Part shown: positions 1 through 7,472 of the stretch, piece after piece | How the letters are laid out: each line of letters begins with the position of its first letter | Numbering within the stretch: position 1 is the stretch's first letter | From: DAOVDI01 sp965373045 | GTDB taxonomy: Bacteria > Acidobacteriota > Aminicenantia > Aminicenantales > Aminicenantaceae | Direction: 5' to 3' | DNA length: 10,794 nt | Assembly: GCA_965373045.1 (NCBI GenBank) | Contig: CBDVEQ010000086.1 | Span: 1-10,794, forward strand | Position numbers and translations under genes: made by a program | Notes under the pieces: generated by a model | The model's database searches: none | Told to the model about the DNA's origin: nothing | Seen by the model: only the letters and a program-made list of their open reading frames with translations

Positions 1-54
1 CGAACGGACGGCAACGCAGCAGATGGGATAAGATCGACTTGTAAATTGTTCAGG
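1..54 (+). repeat. Dispersed repeat, copy A (left edge cut by window)
   Basis: The first 39 bases align without gaps to 8972-9010, about 28 of 39 identical by eye: CGAACGGA at the left, a diverged 20-base middle, and TAAGATCG at the right. Bases 31-54 match 9373-9396 at 23 of 24 positions, with the shared core TTGTAAATTGTTCAGG. The segment ends one base before the stop codon of the minus-strand lipoprotein gene, so it lies just downstream of that gene. The left boundary is outside the window. I do not recognise the family. Confidence 0.6.
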
Positions 55-1812
55 CTAGTAGCGCCAACTGATAATGTCCCCCCCTTCCGGAGCAGATTTC
101 AGAATTCTGTCAACAATTTTCGGAACAAACATCTGATGATATCTCAGTCGTGAAAGCGCATTTGGTCTGGTCTGGTCGCCGTTCCAGCAATGTTCTGCCC
201 TGTCGCCATAATCCACTTCCCCATCATAATAAGGAGATGTTGTGCTTTCAAGGAATTCTTCAACAAGATAAACCGCATTGTTCAAGTAATAATTATCCAT
301 ATCACCGCAATATATATGCAATTTCCCCTCGAGTTTAGGTCCCAGTGTTTTCCAGTCACGTTTTAATATATATCCGATATCATAGTTTTCCTTCCAGTAT
401 TGAGCAACATCATGATCAATTTTGCCTGTTTTTTTATCCCATATCCTTTTAGGATAACCATTCTCACCTACCGGACTGTAAACTGCTTCCCAGATATCCC
501 ACTGGTCACCTGAGCGACTGTTTGTCCCAATAACAAGTTCCCGGTAATTTGTTGACCTTAATGTAGTGCTTATATGTCCCAGATAATTTCTCTGTCCTGG
601 TCTAAGAGTCTTCTTAAACCTTCCTTCAGAATAATATGCGTTTTCATCTTCATAAATGTTTACTACAGTATAAGCCCGGAAATCAATGGGATCAGGGCAG
701 GCAGCATAACAACTATTATACTCATCAGGATATAATACCTGCACTGCAAGCGCTTCCCAGCCGCCAGTGGAACCCCCATATAAAAACCTTGACCAGCCCT
801 CGCCCAGGCCGCGGAACTTTTTCTCAATATAAGGAATAAGCTCATATGTTATTGCATCACCATAAGGACCCAGGTTTTCGGAATTAACCGCATAGGAATC
901 ATCATAATAGGGGTTTGCATGCTGTATCTCGATTATCAGCATTCTCGGGAAATCCGGGCCTGTCCATTCCTTATAAAACTGGTAAGCATATTCCTGCTGT
1001 ATCCTGTTATATCCATGCAGATCGAACCTGCTGCTGTAATCAGGTTCAAGATCCGGATCAGGAGGAGTTACTCTGAAACCGCCAAAATTATACGGGAAAT
1101 GGCCATGATTTATTACCAGCGGATAACGTGCTTCAGGATGTTCTTCAAATCCTTCGGGCAATAAAATATGAGCCCCGAGATACATAGGCCTTCCCCAGAA
1201 TTCAGTTAATAACTCACTTTTTATTTTTACATGCTTAATATATTTGGTTTCAGGCGGATCTTCAATAGGAGGTATCTTTTTATCGAGGACAATATCAATC
1301 TTATTATTCTTCGAAGGATCAACCAGAATTTTAACCGGGGTGCTGTACAAATTACCTGGTGCACGATTCCACTTCTGCCCTTCCCCCCTATCCGTCGGTA
1401 ATTTTACCACATATCCGTCTGCCCTGTTAAAAGTCTCATATATATGAAGCAGAGCCTGTACATAATATTCCCCCGGGGGTATTTCAGAAAGGCTTTCCAG
1501 AGGATAGCCAAAAACACCGGCATCAATTATTGCTTTTTCCCCGGGTTGAATTCCGTTAACATCAATGCCAAATATTTGTCCGGTATTATTTCCGTCACTT
1601 ATCTGAAACCTTGGTTCGCCATTATCTTTGTGAGATATCATTAAAAGCATTCGACCATCAAGAGCTTCAGCAGAAAGGTCTTCCGTAAAAGAAATCTCAA
1701 ACTTCAGTTTTGATTTTTTTACAGAGTTTTGATCAGAACAGGATACTGCCAGTATCAGAATTATCAGAAATGGCAGAAATGTTAAGAGTTGTTTTGTGGT
1801 TTTTTTCATCAT
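55..1812 (-). CDS. Lipoprotein with esterase-type alpha/beta hydrolase domain
   Basis: Probable envelope-anchored serine hydrolase of the putative esterase (esterase D-like) group. Numbering from the ATG at 1812: residues 1-24 form a lipoprotein signal ending in a lipobox-like AVS-Cys25. Residues about 30-180 form a beta-rich, Ig-like N-terminal region that I cannot name. The hydrolase domain follows from about 190, with YPLVINHGHFP before the core. The nucleophile elbow is GGSTGG with Ser348, and the likely acid and base are Asp504 or Asp506 in CGDMDNYY and His541 in EHCWNGD. GGAGG sits 5 nt before the ATG at 1812 and 8 nt before the ATG at 1809, so either may be used. The frame stays open to an ATG at 1890, but that lies inside the promoter proposed at 1871-1900, so I reject it. 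Substrate unknown; a carbohydrate ester is a guess from context. Base composition is visibly more AT-rich than in the neighbouring 2054-5215 gene. Confidence 0.8.
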   Translation of the reverse strand: MMKKTTKQLLTFLPFLIILILAVSCSDQNSVKKSKLKFEISFTEDLSAEALDGRMLLMISHKDNGEPRFQISDGNNTGQIFGIDVNGIQPGEKAIIDAGVFGYPLESLSEIPPGEYYVQALLHIYETFNRADGYVVKLPTDRGEGQKWNRAPGNLYSTPVKILVDPSKNNKIDIVLDKKIPPIEDPPETKYIKHVKIKSELLTEFWGRPMYLGAHILLPEGFEEHPEARYPLVINHGHFPYNFGGFRVTPPDPDLEPDYSSRFDLHGYNRIQQEYAYQFYKEWTGPDFPRMLIIEIQHANPYYDDSYAVNSENLGPYGDAITYELIPYIEKKFRGLGEGWSRFLYGGSTGGWEALAVQVLYPDEYNSCYAACPDPIDFRAYTVVNIYEDENAYYSEGRFKKTLRPGQRNYLGHISTTLRSTNYRELVIGTNSRSGDQWDIWEAVYSPVGENGYPKRIWDKKTGKIDHDVAQYWKENYDIGYILKRDWKTLGPKLEGKLHIYCGDMDNYYLNNAVYLVEEFLESTTSPYYDGEVDYGDRAEHCWNGDQTRPNALSRLRYHQMFVPKIVDRILKSAPEGGDIISWRY

Positions 1813-1870
1813 GATTTCCTCCGTATTACAGGTTAAGAGAGATTTATCTTTCTCCCGGTTTGAAAAATCA

Positions 1871-1900
1871 ATAATACATAGAACAAACATATCCCGTCAA
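1871..1900 (-). promoter_or_regulatory. Sigma-70-type promoter candidate for the esterase lipoprotein
   Basis: On the minus strand, TTGACG (complement of 1895-1900) and TATTAT (complement of 1871-1876) are separated by 18 nt. Each matches its consensus at 5 of 6 positions. Transcription would begin near 1864, giving a leader of about 50 nt before the ATG at 1812. The site supports the internal start codon over the longer frame beginning at 1890. Confidence 0.5.
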
Positions 1901-1951
1901 CAAGAAGTCCGCGCCAGATCTCTCCCGGCCGGTCATCAGTCTTTACTTTGC

Positions 1952-1979
1952 TTTACTTTATGTCCGGTTGGATTATAAA
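1952..1979 (+). promoter_or_regulatory. Weak promoter candidate for the Asp-box protein
   Basis: TTTACT (1952-1957) and TATAAA (1974-1979) lie 16 nt apart on the plus strand, upstream of the gene starting at 2054. The -35 box matches at only 4 of 6 positions. The upstream box is part of a 10-bp tandem, CTTTACTTTG then CTTTACTTTA (1941-1960). No other pair in this divergent intergenic stretch looked better. Confidence 0.25.
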
Positions 1980-2053
1980 ATCAAAAAATCGACTATGTTT
2001 TATTCCATCCGATTTAATCCAATTCGGGAATTTCAATTTATCAGGAGGCTTTC

Positions 2054-5000
2054 ATGAGAACATTCAAATCATATACCGTATTTTTTTCGCTATTCCTCGT
2101 TCTCTTCATAACGGGAATTTTTTCTCTCGAGGCAAAAAACTCTACTCAAAACAAAACAGTCATTGACCCGGATATGTTCAAAGCCATGCAGTGGCGCGGC
2201 ATCGGCCCCTTCCGCGGTGGTCGCTGCACGGCCGTGGCCGGAATATTGTCCGAGCCCTTCACCTATTATTTTGGCGCCACCGGCGGTGGGCTCTGGAAAA
2301 CCGAAGACGGCGGTCTGAACTGGACCAACGTGTCGGATGGATTTTTCAGAACCGGATCCGTCGGCGCTGTCGCGGTCTCCGAGTGGGATCCCAACATCGT
2401 GTATGCCGGCATGGGCGAAGCTCCCATTCGGGGAAACGTCAGCCACGGAGATGGTGTCTACAAGTCCCTCGACGCCAGCAAAACGTGGACCCACATGGGG
2501 CTGGCCGACACCCGTCAGATATCCCGCATCCGCATTCACCCGAAAAATCCGGACCTGGTATACGCAGCCGCCCTGGGGCATGTGTACGGTCCTAATCCGG
2601 AAAGAGGGATTTTCCGCTCGAAAGACGGCGGTTTGACCTGGGAAAAGATCCTTTTCCGTTCCGACAAGGCCGGCGCTATCGATCTTTCTCTTGATCCCTT
2701 CAATTCCCGCGTGCTCTACGCCGCCATCTGGGAGGCCGGGCGCACGCCCTACAGCCTGAAAAGCGGGGGGCCTGACAGCGGGCTCTTTAAATCCGTCGAT
2801 GGCGGAGATACCTGGACCGATATCACCCGCAATCCCGGCCTGCCGCGGGGTATTGTGGGGAAAATCGGTGTGGCCGTTTCTCCGGCTCAACGGGACAGGG
2901 TCTGGACTATCATCGAGGCGAAAAACGGCGGTGTGTTCTGTTCCGACGATGGGGGAGAGTCCTGGCGCCTGATGAACAGCGACCGCTCACTACGCCAACG
3001 GGCTTGGTACTACAGCCGCATCTACGCAGATCCACAGAACGCCGAAACCGTGTATGTCCTAAATACAGGTCTCTATCGATCCACTGACCGCGGCCGCAAC
3101 TATTCCTCAATCCGCGTTCCTCATGGTGACAACCACGACCTCTGGATCGCTCCGGACAATCCCGACCGCATGATCAATGGTAACGACGGCGGCGCCAATG
3201 TTTCCTTTAACGGCGGCGTTTCCTGGACGGAGCAGGACAACCAGCCCACGGCCCAGTTCTATCACGTGACAACGGATAACTACTTCCCCTACCGGGTGTA
3301 CGGCGCCCAGCAGGACAACTCCACGGTCCGCATCCTCAGCCGCACATCAGGTGGAGGAATCGACAAGCCGGACTGGCACTCTGTCGGCGGCGGGGAAAGC
3401 GGCCACATCGCCATCCGCCACGACAATCCGGAAGTCGTCTTTGCCGGAAGCTACGGCGGAACCATCACCCGCTGGGATTCATTGACAGGACAGCGGAGAG
3501 GTATATCCGCCTGGCCGGAAAATCCAATGGGATGGGGTGCCAGGGATCTCAAGTACCGCTTCCAGTGGACAGCTCCCATTCTCGTTTCCCGTTACAATTC
3601 CGATGTTCTCTATCACGCCGCCCAGTTCCTGTTCAAATCCACCAATGAGGGACAGAGCTGGGAGATCATCAGCAAGGACCTTACAACCAACGACAAGTCC
3701 AGACAGGGAAAGTCCGGCGGCCCCATCACCTATGATGATACCAGTGTCGAGTACTACTGCACAATTTTCGCCCTGACCGAGTCCTTTCACGACCCGAACA
3801 TCCTCTGGGTGGGATCGGACGATGGGCTTGTGCACATCACAAGAAACGGCGGCCTAAACTGGACAGAAATCACCCCCAAACAGCTCCCCGAGTGGAGCCT
3901 TATCAGCATGATCGAAGCTTCCACCTTCGATCCGGCCGTGGCCTACCTGGCCGTGGACCGCCATGAACTGGACGATTTCGGTCCCTACATCTATAAAACC
4001 TCCAATTATGGAAAAACGTGGGTCAGACGGGACAGCGGCCTCCCCTCCGACACCTTTGTCCGGGTCGTTCGTGAAGACCCTCACAGGAAGGGACTTCTCT
4101 ACGCCGGGACGGAGACCGGTGTGTTTGTCTCCTTCGATGACGGGCAAAACTGGCAGAGCCTCCAGCTCAATCTTCCTGTTGTCCCTATCCATGACATGGT
4201 CGTCAAGGACAATGATCTCGTCGCCGGCACCCATGGGCGATCCTTCTGGATCCTGGACGATCTGACGCCGCTCCAGCAGATGACAAAAGAAGTGGCGGAT
4301 TCCGGGATCTATCTGTTCAAGCCTCGCGACTCCTTTCGGATGCATGGTTTCGGCTGGCCCAGGCCCAATATCGGCACCAATCCACCGGCAGGATCGGTCA
4401 TTTATTATTACCTCAAAGAAAAACCTGACAAACCAGTCAAACTGGAATTCCTGGACACTGCCGGACAGGTGATTCAAACCTTCAGTTCCCGCGCCTCACA
4501 GCCTCCCATGTCGGCCCGCATGCAGCGTTTCAGAGGATTCGGTTCACGGGTGACAGTGGACAAAGGTATGAACCGTTTTATCTGGAACATGAGCTACCCG
4601 GGCACCGAACGGATCCCTGGAGCTGTTCTCTGGATGGGCAGACTTGGCGGGCCAACCGCTGTTCCCGGAACCTACACCGTAAGACTCTCAATGGGAGACA
4701 ATCAGCAGTCACAGAGCTGGAAGTGGAAAAAAGACCCCCGTATTTCGACGTCGCAGGAGGAATTCCAGGAACAGTTCGATTTTCTCATCCGCATCCGTGA
4801 CAAGATGACCGAGATCAACCGGTCCATCATTCGCCTGAGGGCGGTCATGGGAGAGCTCGATCATCTGAGGGCCAAGCTGCACGGACACGAACATGGCAAA
4901 AGCCTCATTAAGGCCGCGGCGGAACTTAAACGGAAACTCACGGCCGTCGAAGACGTTCTCATTCAATCCAAATCGAAAAGCGGTCAGGACCCTCTGAATT

Positions 5001-5215
5001 ATCCCATTCTTCTCGACAATAAAATAGCCGCCCTGACGGCCGTTGTGGCCAGTGCCGATGCCCGCCCGACAGATCAGTCCTACACGGCTTATGATTATCT
5101 TGTCGAACAGGCCGATGCCCAGTTGAAAATACTGAAAAATATCCTGGAGAGTGATCTCCCGGTCCTTAATGACAAAATTCAAAAAGCCGGCATTCCCTTT
5201 ATTCTAATTAAATAA
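2054..5215 (+). CDS. Exported VPS10/sortilin-like Asp-box (BNR) repeat protein
   Basis: Member of the large bacterial family annotated as WD40/YVTN/BNR-like or VPS10 domain protein, sometimes misleadingly as glycosyl hydrolase. AGGAGG lies 5 nt before the ATG. Residues 1-27 are a Sec signal peptide with a long hydrophobic core. The beta-propeller part (about 40-740) contains eleven Asp-box motifs of the form S/T-x-D/N-x-G-x-x-W/Y, at about residues 83, 138, 189, 247, 297, 343, 384, 529, 596, 649 and 693. The one at 138 is degenerate (SLDASKTW). The gap between the seventh and eighth holds a long insertion rich in aromatic and Gly residues. After about 740 comes a beta-rich segment, then a helical C-terminus (about 900-1050) opening with DPRISTSQEEFQEQFDF. 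Its length of 1053 residues is usual for the family. No catalytic site is recognisable; a role in binding peptides or glycans, or as a scaffold, is inferred from fold only. It is GC-richer than the flanking AT-rich genes. Confidence 0.88.
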   Translation: MRTFKSYTVFFSLFLVLFITGIFSLEAKNSTQNKTVIDPDMFKAMQWRGIGPFRGGRCTAVAGILSEPFTYYFGATGGGLWKTEDGGLNWTNVSDGFFRTGSVGAVAVSEWDPNIVYAGMGEAPIRGNVSHGDGVYKSLDASKTWTHMGLADTRQISRIRIHPKNPDLVYAAALGHVYGPNPERGIFRSKDGGLTWEKILFRSDKAGAIDLSLDPFNSRVLYAAIWEAGRTPYSLKSGGPDSGLFKSVDGGDTWTDITRNPGLPRGIVGKIGVAVSPAQRDRVWTIIEAKNGGVFCSDDGGESWRLMNSDRSLRQRAWYYSRIYADPQNAETVYVLNTGLYRSTDRGRNYSSIRVPHGDNHDLWIAPDNPDRMINGNDGGANVSFNGGVSWTEQDNQPTAQFYHVTTDNYFPYRVYGAQQDNSTVRILSRTSGGGIDKPDWHSVGGGESGHIAIRHDNPEVVFAGSYGGTITRWDSLTGQRRGISAWPENPMGWGARDLKYRFQWTAPILVSRYNSDVLYHAAQFLFKSTNEGQSWEIISKDLTTNDKSRQGKSGGPITYDDTSVEYYCTIFALTESFHDPNILWVGSDDGLVHITRNGGLNWTEITPKQLPEWSLISMIEASTFDPAVAYLAVDRHELDDFGPYIYKTSNYGKTWVRRDSGLPSDTFVRVVREDPHRKGLLYAGTETGVFVSFDDGQNWQSLQLNLPVVPIHDMVVKDNDLVAGTHGRSFWILDDLTPLQQMTKEVADSGIYLFKPRDSFRMHGFGWPRPNIGTNPPAGSVIYYYLKEKPDKPVKLEFLDTAGQVIQTFSSRASQPPMSARMQRFRGFGSRVTVDKGMNRFIWNMSYPGTERIPGAVLWMGRLGGPTAVPGTYTVRLSMGDNQQSQSWKWKKDPRISTSQEEFQEQFDFLIRIRDKMTEINRSIIRLRAVMGELDHLRAKLHGHEHGKSLIKAAAELKRKLTAVEDVLIQSKSKSGQDPLNYPILLDNKIAALTAVVASADARPTDQSYTAYDYLVEQADAQLKILKNILESDLPVLNDKIQKAGIPFILIK

Positions 5216-5242
5216 GAGCCCAAAAATTGAAGGAGGATGATT

Positions 5243-5350
5243 ATGAAGAAATTTGCTTTTGCTTTAAATGAACCTAGCTCCCCAAAACGCTCCCCATCTT
5301 TTAAAGAAACAAGTGGCGTAATGGTATTTGAACTGACAAAGCAAGAATAA
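5243..5350 (+). CDS. 35-codon orphan reading frame, likely truncated gene start
   Basis: An excellent GGAGG (5232-5236) stands 6 nt before ATG, 27 nt after the stop of the Asp-box gene. The frame begins MKKFAFALN, like the first residues of a signal peptide, then turns into a polar, Ser/Pro/Lys-rich stretch with no hydrophobic core, and stops at TAA 5348-5350. The most natural reading is a gene whose 5' end survives while the rest was lost or replaced near 5265. A genuine small peptide cannot be excluded. It would be co-transcribed with the upstream gene, as no terminator is visible between them. No family recognised. Confidence 0.35.
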   Translation: MKKFAFALNEPSSPKRSPSFKETSGVMVFELTKQE

Positions 5351-5498
5351 CTTCTTTTCTATTTGATGCTAAATAAAGTTGGCAGGCTTGGCAGACACGG
5401 CCGGCGACAGTGTATCCTCGATGATGCAGATGATCTTTGGGAAAGTCTTCGGTGAGAGCCTGCCTCCATCTGCCATAGAGCTTTTCATGGCACACCAA
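5301..5498 (-). other. Possible decayed reading frame, Arg/His/Lys-rich
   Basis: The minus strand is open here in a frame rich in Arg, His, Lys and Cys, with segments such as KLYGRWRQAL and GRVCQACQLYLASN. The frame continues upstream of 5498 to about 5630, reading KKTCKTSKSIGQRARAYG, without a convincing start codon or ribosome binding site. The basic composition recalls transposase remnants, but I cannot match a family. It overlaps the tail of the 35-codon plus-strand frame. The stretch 5351-5623 holds no other gene that I can see. Confidence 0.2.
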
Positions 5499-5623
5499 TA
5501 GGAATTTGCTTTTATGCAGGGATTTGTGGATGTTAATTAGATGTACGCCATAGGCCCGGGCTCTCTGGCCTATCGACTTAGAAGTCTTACAAGTTTTTTT
5601 AGCTTGCAGAGATTGTCCTGTTA

Positions 5624-6337
5624 TTATCCTAATATGAGAGCCATTGCTAATAATATGAGAGAAAGAATTGCCAATCCTTTCTGCATACCTGATAGTTCAT
5701 CCCAATCAGCTAGCTGCGCAACATTGGATATCCCACTTCCTACCGCACCAGCCATTCCTCCTGCTCCAGATGATACAAAGTTCGCTAACTGCGTAGCAGG
5801 GTTGGCTGCCTTCCCACCGTATCTGGCAAATAGCATGGATTTTTGTTTATCAATATTTTTAGCAATCCTGGTGATTTCACCGCTGCTGATATTGACACCG
5901 AGAACCTGCTTAGTTAAACGTATCTCATCCTTAATGAATGCTGGGTTTGAAAAATTGAAGTTTTTACCTATAGTAGGCATTATTTTTAAAACAGCAAAAG
6001 TAACACCCGAAGTATCGATCTCGCGGAATATCTTCAAGGCAGCCTGGTTAAATGATTTGTTAGCCTTAGGTGAGCCTTTTTGACCATAGACATCAGCAAA
6101 AACCTGCTTCGCTTCTTGAACGGCTTTTAAAATGAGAGAAGTGTTCAGCTTATTTATCGCATTGGTTAAGTTTCTGTTTGTTAAAAGCTGTATTCCTATG
6201 TCATTATGTTGAGATTTATAGTCGGTTCCAATTTTTTGTGAACCGTAAATATGACCAATCTCCGGGAATCCTGCCATGCCAAATGCAGCTGTTCCTAGCA
6301 GAAGTTTGGTAAAATTTCTGCGATTCATTTTGTTCAT
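5624..6337 (-). CDS. Unrecognised protein with Tat signal and C-terminal membrane anchor
   Basis: I do not recognise this family. AAGGAGG (complement of 6344-6350) lies 6 nt before the ATG at 6337, which fixes the start over the in-frame ATG three codons on. Residues 5-24 resemble a twin-arginine signal, NRRNFTKLLLGTAAFG, with Arg6-Arg7. Residues 45-185 are mostly helical and Lys/Asn/Ile-rich, without recognisable motifs. A Gly/Ala-rich segment lies at about 187-205 (SSGAGGMAGAVGSG). The last 20 residues, GLAILSLILLAMALILG, form a single membrane helix ending at the C-terminus. The layout predicts a folded periplasmic domain tail-anchored in the inner membrane. No cofactor motif is visible (no Cys at all), so the reason for Tat export is unclear. 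The gene is AT-rich, has its own promoter candidate, and is separated by 156 bp from the operon upstream of it. Confidence 0.7.
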   Translation of the reverse strand: MNKMNRRNFTKLLLGTAAFGMAGFPEIGHIYGSQKIGTDYKSQHNDIGIQLLTNRNLTNAINKLNTSLILKAVQEAKQVFADVYGQKGSPKANKSFNQAALKIFREIDTSGVTFAVLKIMPTIGKNFNFSNPAFIKDEIRLTKQVLGVNISSGEITRIAKNIDKQKSMLFARYGGKAANPATQLANFVSSGAGGMAGAVGSGISNVAQLADWDELSGMQKGLAILSLILLAMALILG

Positions 6338-6369
6338 TAGAATCCTCCTTTATTGAATGTTTATAATCA

Positions 6370-6398
6370 AAAATATAGGAACCAAACTCATGTGTCAA
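6370..6398 (-). promoter_or_regulatory. Sigma-70-type promoter candidate for the Tat/tail-anchored protein
   Basis: A perfect TTGACA (complement of 6393-6398) is followed on the minus strand by TATTTT (complement of 6370-6375) at 17 nt, or TATATT (complement of 6372-6377) at 15 nt. Transcription would start near 6363, about 25 nt before the ATG at 6337, leaving just enough leader for the AAGGAGG site. This suggests the gene is expressed separately from the oxidoreductase operon. Confidence 0.5.
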
Positions 6399-6493
6399 GC
6401 CCAAATAGGCTCTATAACTAAACCGGTTATTAAAATAATTGAGTATATAATCTTTCCATCTCCGCAAAAGGAAAACAAGTAAGTCCAAACAAG

Positions 6494-7459
6494 TCAAATT
6501 CGGCTTTTGACATAATTCTTGTAGCGCTCTGCAACCCGGCCGGTTTTCACATCTCCCCGGTGGACCAGAATGCCCACACGCTGGGTGATGGATTCGCCTT
6601 TTTTCAGGATGAATGGTTTACCGTTTTTTTCGTCCGGTCGCCTGGGCCCGAAGCACCCGTACTCGCGCGTCAGCCAGCAATGTTTCGATCCGTCAGGCAT
6701 CTGGAATACGGCCACACCTTCGGTCACTCCCTCGATCGTATTGAAGTAATCCATCCAGAGAGCGAATTCCCCATTGGTGGCCTCCTGTCCCGAGGCCCCG
6801 TTGGAGGATAAAATGGTCCCTCCATTCTCGCCGCTGAACCGCGTCTGGAGACGTAGGTAAGGCCAGGCATAATGCACAGCATCACTTACAAATTCCACCT
6901 CTTCATGTGAAGCAGTCAGTGTGAAGGTCAGCTCAAGAAGATACTCCCCCTGACCCAGCGCCCGCACCAACAGGCGCCGCTCTTCCTCCAGGAGTGGCTG
7001 GTTTTTGTCCATCTCCCATACGAGCTTTGTCTCAACCACGGCATGACCGCCTTTTGCCTCACATCTGGTGAATGTGAGATGGCGCACCCGGTCTTTAAAC
7101 GGCGGGCCGTATTCGGTCTCCCCCTTTTTTTGTCCGGAATAGAGAGCATTGTAGGTGCTGACCTTCCTCCCCCCTTTAAGACGGACAGTGTCTGCAAACC
7201 AGAACGACCGGTGATGCGGATAGGGTTCGGTTTTCTGCACAAGCATGTTTTTGCCGGATGGGCTGTTCATGGGCCAATAGTGCGGCAGGTCCAGTGATTC
7301 CGCATATTGGTATACCAGTGCGGTGCGGCCGTCAATAAGGATGGTCAAACGGCCGGAGGGATCATCGCGCTTAAGCTCGATCTTCGGCCCATCGGCAAAA
7401 ATCCCGGATGCCAGCGCCAGGCACAAACCGATGGAAAGTAGAAATTGCCGTATTCTCAC
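6494..7459 (-). CDS. DUF6807 (PmoA-like) family exported protein
   Basis: Belongs to the family often annotated 'PmoA family protein' (DUF6807), unrelated in function to methane monooxygenase as far as is known. I chose the GTG at 7459, 321 codons, because it opens directly on a Sec signal peptide (VRIRQFLLSIGLCLALASG, cleavage probably after IFA at about residue 23) and lies 13 nt after the stop of the preceding gene. The ribosome binding site is weak, which fits translational coupling. The frame stays open upstream to 7546, but that part overlaps the oxidoreductase gene. The family hallmark is seen as LPHYWPMNSPSG followed by PYPHHRSFWF (His82, His83). The rest is beta-rich, with a Gly/Arg-rich CFGPRRPD stretch near 270. 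Members commonly sit beside Gfo/Idh/MocA oxidoreductases, as here. The reaction is unknown; a role in periplasmic sugar processing is inference. Confidence 0.8.
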   Translation of the reverse strand: MRIRQFLLSIGLCLALASGIFADGPKIELKRDDPSGRLTILIDGRTALVYQYAESLDLPHYWPMNSPSGKNMLVQKTEPYPHHRSFWFADTVRLKGGRKVSTYNALYSGQKKGETEYGPPFKDRVRHLTFTRCEAKGGHAVVETKLVWEMDKNQPLLEEERRLLVRALGQGEYLLELTFTLTASHEEVEFVSDAVHYAWPYLRLQTRFSGENGGTILSSNGASGQEATNGEFALWMDYFNTIEGVTEGVAVFQMPDGSKHCWLTREYGCFGPRRPDEKNGKPFILKKGESITQRVGILVHRGDVKTGRVAERYKNYVKSRI

Positions 7460-7472
7460 AGCGCACACTCTA

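Noticed and set aside
1813..1890. Longer start (ATG at 1890) for the esterase lipoprotein
   Set aside because: It would put 26 polar residues before the lipoprotein signal. It also lies between the -35 and -10 boxes of the likely promoter and ignores the good GGAGG at the internal start.
2090..2890. Long minus-strand open frame (266 codons) inside the Asp-box gene
   Set aside because: It is antisense to a well-supported gene, shows no family motif and has no ribosome binding site. Long antisense frames are common in GC-rich coding sequence.
3854..4477. Minus-strand open frame (207 codons) inside the Asp-box gene
   Set aside because: Antisense shadow of the repeat-containing coding region; no recognisable domain or start signal.
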